A DNA stretch of 28,323 nt from Lentisphaeria bacterium. Lineage in GTDB: Bacteria > Verrucomicrobiota > Lentisphaeria > Victivallales > UBA1829. Location: NCBI GenBank assembly GCA_019408975.1, contig DXVA01000013.1, positions 1 to 28,323 on the forward strand. The letters are read 5' to 3'. Below are positions 25,754-28,323 of the stretch, piece after piece (within the stretch, counting starts at the first letter, position 1; the number at the start of each line of letters is the position of its first letter). A program made the position numbers and the translations under genes. The notes below the pieces were generated by a model that worked only from the letters and a program-made list of their open reading frames with translations, was not told the DNA's origin and searched no databases.

Positions 25754-26568
25754 GCACAGATCAATTTTTCATGTCCAGTAAGCTGGCGCGCGCATTTTGG
25801 GAACAGGAATCTGTCCAGGAATGTCCAATATACGATATGCACGGCCATATGGGGGAACATAACGCGATCACATTTCCGGTGGCTGCAACGGAAAAAATGG
25901 CAGCACATTTAAAACGCATCAATGCCAAACTGGTATTTTGTCACCATTGGGCGCTGTTCACACCGGAGCTGACCAATGCCGACTGTTATGAAATTGCCAG
26001 GCGGCATAAAGAACTTTTCCGAATCTATCTCGCAGTCAATCCTCATTATCCGGATGTGATGCGGCATGATATGGCGATGTATGACACATGGAAACCGCTG
26101 GCTGTCGGATTCAAGATACTGCCTGATTATCATCAGGTCAAAGTATCCGATCCGCGTTATGCCCCGGTGTTGGAGCGGGCCGATGATGAAAAAGCGCTTG
26201 TACTGTTCCATACATGGGGCGGAAGCATATTCGACGGTCCGGATGAATTGCGGAAAGTCGTAAAAAAATACCGGAATATCCGCTATGTCATCGGACATTC
26301 ATTCTGCGGGATGTGGGAAGAAGCCACGCAATTGGTCAGGGATTTTCCGGAGAACGTTTATCTGGAACTGACCAGTATTCCCGGAAGAGCCGGAGTGATA
26401 GAAAAACTCGTGCGGAAAGCCGGTTCCGAGCGGATTCTTTTCGGCACCGATCTCCCGTGGTTCGATGAATATCAGGCGGTCGGAGGAATTGTCGGAGCGG
26501 GAATTTCCGATGATGACATGCACAACATCCTGCATCGCAATGCACAGAATCTGATTCCCGGATTTTAG
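25750..26568 (+). CDS. Amidohydrolase-2 family metal-dependent hydrolase
   Basis: A 272-aa TIM-barrel hydrolase with an intact metal site: YDMHGHMG (H31, H33), LFHTWGG (H154), IGHSFCG (H183) and FGTDLPW (D234, general base and metal ligand). Relatives hydrolyse lactones and amides or decarboxylate aromatic acids, and many in carbohydrate clusters are lactonases. A lactonase step would fit a sugar-oxidation path with the nearby Gfo/Idh/MocA dehydrogenase, but the substrate is inferred. It overlaps the degenerate amidohydrolase gene by 4 bp; the 3' neighbour is 135 bp away. Confidence 0.85.
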   Translation: MSTDQFFMSSKLARAFWEQESVQECPIYDMHGHMGEHNAITFPVAATEKMAAHLKRINAKLVFCHHWALFTPELTNADCYEIARRHKELFRIYLAVNPHYPDVMRHDMAMYDTWKPLAVGFKILPDYHQVKVSDPRYAPVLERADDEKALVLFHTWGGSIFDGPDELRKVVKKYRNIRYVIGHSFCGMWEEATQLVRDFPENVYLELTSIPGRAGVIEKLVRKAGSERILFGTDLPWFDEYQAVGGIVGAGISDDDMHNILHRNAQNLIPGF

Positions 26569-26703
26569 AAGATACCGCGTTCAGTCACGGGGAATCACAT
26601 TGGTGTTTTGCAGTTAAAATCCGCAGAGAATACCGCCGGGCGTCACCTGCACAGGCAAATGAATCATTATAAGTAAAGAGATCAGAAAAAGGAGTCAGAA
26701 ATC
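26569..26703. other. 135-bp gap inside the degT gene run
   Basis: No gene is seen. It contains two loosely similar segments (ATACCGCG near 26571, ATACCGCC near 26629) and, close to the next gene, a possible -10 (TATAAG near 26669) without a clear -35. A separate internal promoter for the isomerase-like and dehydrogenase genes is possible but not shown. Confidence 0.3.
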
Positions 26704-27738
26704 ATGAAAGGAACCTTCCGCTTCTCATTCGGGCCATGGAACATTCACGAAGGAGCCGATCCGTTCGGTCCTGCGGTACGTGCAACAATTCCATTCAACA
26801 GAAAGCTTGCCGCTTACAAGGAACTGGGGTTCGACGGCATACAATTCCATGATGACGATGCTGTTCCTGAAATGGAAAAATTGAGTCCGCAACAGATCGT
26901 TCGCGAGGCTCAGACACTGAAGAAGACGCTTGACGATCATGGTTTGATACCGGAATTCGTCGCGCCGCGCATGTGGTTTGCCCCGGAAACCATCGACGGC
27001 GGTTATACAAGCAACTGTTCCAGGTGTCGCGCTTATGCATTGGAACGCACCAAACGAACGATTGATATTGCCAACGCGCTCGGAACACATAATATTGTCT
27101 TATGGCTTGCACGTGAGGGCACCTATATCCGTGAAGCAAAAGACCCGGTAACTGCAACAGAACGTATCGCGGAAGCTCTTCAAGCCATGCTGGATTATGA
27201 TAAAAACATTCGTATCATGATTGAGTCCAAACCCAACGAACCCATGGATCACGCCTACATCCCGACCATTGGACATGCCATTGCAATGGGGCTCATGACA
27301 AATGCTCCGGAACGCGTGGGTTGCCTGATAGAATCTGCACATGCCCTGCTCGCAAATCTGTCGCCGTCGGATGAAATGGGATTTGCCCTCGCACACAAAA
27401 AGCTCTGGAGCGTACATCTGAACGATCAGAATGGACTGAAGTTTGATCAGGATCTTACTTTTGGCGCGGTAGACCCGCGTCGTGCTCTGAACCAGGTCCG
27501 TGTATTGGACAAACATGGATTCGGCAATAATGGTGAATGGATTGGACTGGATGTGAAGGTAATGCGCACCCAAAAGGAAGGAACCGATCTGAAACATCTG
27601 GAATACAGCCGGAAAATTTTCCTGAGACTGCTTGAAATTTCCCGCTCGCTGGATGATGGCATAATTGACAGCCTTGTCACAAAACGCGACTACGAAGAAC
27701 TGAACTACTATATCCTCAATGCCATGTTGAAAGGTTAA
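26704..27738 (+). CDS. Class I xylose-isomerase-like protein with an altered metal ligand
   Basis: A 344-aa TIM-barrel protein aligning along its length with the short (actinobacterial, class I) xylose isomerases: RFSFGPWNIHEGADPFG, GFDGIQFHDDD (H49, D52), DGGYTSN, VLWLAREG, IESKPNEP (E174, K176), IESAHA (E210, H213), KFDQDLTFG (D248, D250) and GLDVKVMRT (D283). The spacing 174-210-238-248 matches the reference enzyme's 181-217-245-255 exactly. The single break is at the position of Asp245, where VHLNDQ puts His238. A His at this ligand position is typical of L-rhamnose isomerase and D-tagatose 3-epimerase relatives, so the substrate may differ from xylose. Ribosome-binding site AAGGAG. It ends 3 bp before the dehydrogenase gene. 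Confidence 0.82.
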   Translation: MKGTFRFSFGPWNIHEGADPFGPAVRATIPFNRKLAAYKELGFDGIQFHDDDAVPEMEKLSPQQIVREAQTLKKTLDDHGLIPEFVAPRMWFAPETIDGGYTSNCSRCRAYALERTKRTIDIANALGTHNIVLWLAREGTYIREAKDPVTATERIAEALQAMLDYDKNIRIMIESKPNEPMDHAYIPTIGHAIAMGLMTNAPERVGCLIESAHALLANLSPSDEMGFALAHKKLWSVHLNDQNGLKFDQDLTFGAVDPRRALNQVRVLDKHGFGNNGEWIGLDVKVMRTQKEGTDLKHLEYSRKIFLRLLEISRSLDDGIIDSLVTKRDYEELNYYILNAMLKG

Positions 27739-27741
27739 AAA

Positions 27742-28323
27742 ATGCATCGAAAACTCAGAATGGGAATGGTCGGAGGCGGTCCCGGTGCATTCATCGGTGA
27801 AGTGCACCGGATTGCGGCGCGCCTGGATGGAAAAATTGAACTGGTATGCGGTGTATTCAGCACCGATCCGGAAAAAAACCGTTCCATGGCGGGAAAACTT
27901 TTTCTGCCGGAGGAAAAATGCTATCCGGACTATAAGACGATGTTCCGCGAAGAAAGCCGCCTGCCGGAAGGCGAACGCATGGATTTTGTTGCGATTACCG
28001 TACCGAATGCCATGCATTTCAAAATTGCAGCGGCAGCTCTGGAACATGGCTTTCACGTAGTATGTGAAAAACCGATGACCTTGAATTTGAAAGAGGCACT
28101 TTTACTGCGGGAAAAAGTCCGCAGCAGCGGCTTGCTCTTTGCTTTGATGCACAACTATTCCGCTTATCCGATGATCCGGCAGATGCGGCAGATGATTGCG
28201 GACGGAAAACTGGGGAGTCTCCGCAAGGTTGTCGCCAGTTATGAACTCGGCTGGCTTGCAGCTCCCAACGCAGGAAAACAGGCAAGCTGGCGTGTCAACC
28301 CGCAGATGTCCGGAATTGCAGCG
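27742..28323 (+). CDS. Gfo/Idh/MocA family NAD(P)-dependent oxidoreductase, 3'-truncated
   Basis: The first 194 codons are visible; the gene runs off the window. It begins 3 bp after the isomerase-like stop. The N-terminal Rossmann fold shows MGMVGGGPGAFIGEVHR (dinucleotide-binding glycine loop), VAITVPNAMHFKIAAAALEHG and VVCEKPMTLNLKEA, with the family's catalytic EKP lysine. The start of the C-terminal substrate domain follows (GSLRKVVASYELGWL). Family members oxidise or reduce hydroxyls of sugars, inositols and related compounds. With the aminotransferase, isomerases and amidohydrolase it suggests a sugar-modifying path, possibly oxidation to a lactone or keto-sugar. The VHR and WLAAPNAGKQASWR segments resemble the branch that often accompanies sugar isomerase genes. 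Confidence 0.88.
   Translation, partial: MHRKLRMGMVGGGPGAFIGEVHRIAARLDGKIELVCGVFSTDPEKNRSMAGKLFLPEEKCYPDYKTMFREESRLPEGERMDFVAITVPNAMHFKIAAAALEHGFHVVCEKPMTLNLKEALLLREKVRSSGLLFALMHNYSAYPMIRQMRQMIADGKLGSLRKVVASYELGWLAAPNAGKQASWRVNPQMSGIAA

Noticed and set aside
27100..28056. A 318-codon minus-strand open frame across the isomerase-like/dehydrogenase junction
   Set aside because: It is antisense to two genes with clear family motifs and has none of its own.

Overview
This 28.3 kb window looks like a chromosome segment from a Lentisphaerota bacterium (Victivallis-like, probably gut-derived). The lineage call is an inference. It rests on DUF1559-type pseudopilins with FTLIELL leaders placed next to large secreted glycan-active proteins, on the mix of alpha-L-rhamnosidases, ceramidase-like hydrolases, amidohydrolases and isomerase-like TIM barrels, and on the absence of SusC/SusD genes.

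Region 1 (1-4015) is mostly housekeeping. It holds the 3' part of tgt (queuine tRNA-ribosyltransferase), a LysR regulator overlapping tgt by 4 bp, a YgjP-like metallopeptidase, an opposite-strand exported leucine-rich-repeat-like protein, and a tRNA-Pro(UGG) on the minus strand with an encoded CCA.

Region 2 (4413-16801) is a tightly spaced plus-strand operon. In order it encodes a GH42-like clan-A glycosidase, a DUF1559 pseudopilin, a DUF6259-like glycosidase, a GH78 rhamnosidase without signal peptide, and a neutral-ceramidase-like hydrolase. After it comes a 445-bp gap with three strong hairpins and a small fragment resembling a transposase helix-turn-helix.

Region 3 (17247-28323) is an AraC-controlled locus. 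A sugar isomerase/epimerase gene on the minus strand diverges from an araC-type regulator gene. Downstream lies a long plus-strand gene run: DegT aminotransferase, a second pseudopilin, a pectate-lyase-like beta-helix protein, a second GH78, two overlapping amidohydrolase genes (one lacking its metal ligands), a class I xylose-isomerase-like protein with one altered metal ligand, and the 5' part of a Gfo/Idh/MocA dehydrogenase that runs off the window.

A 19-bp sequence occurs identically in front of the isomerase gene and the degT gene. Each copy forms the promoter-proximal half of a 20-bp-spaced direct repeat and overlaps a -35 element (TTTACA) placed 16 bp from a good -10. The simplest reading is that the AraC protein activates both units.

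Taken together, the two clusters look like parallel uptake and breakdown modules for rhamnose-containing glycans. Each pairs a pseudopilin with a secreted enzyme, then a cytoplasmic GH78, then a hydrolase of amide-cleaving type. Region 3 adds sugar-converting enzymes (aminotransferase, isomerases, dehydrogenase). No transporter genes are present in the window. The substrate is inferred, not shown.
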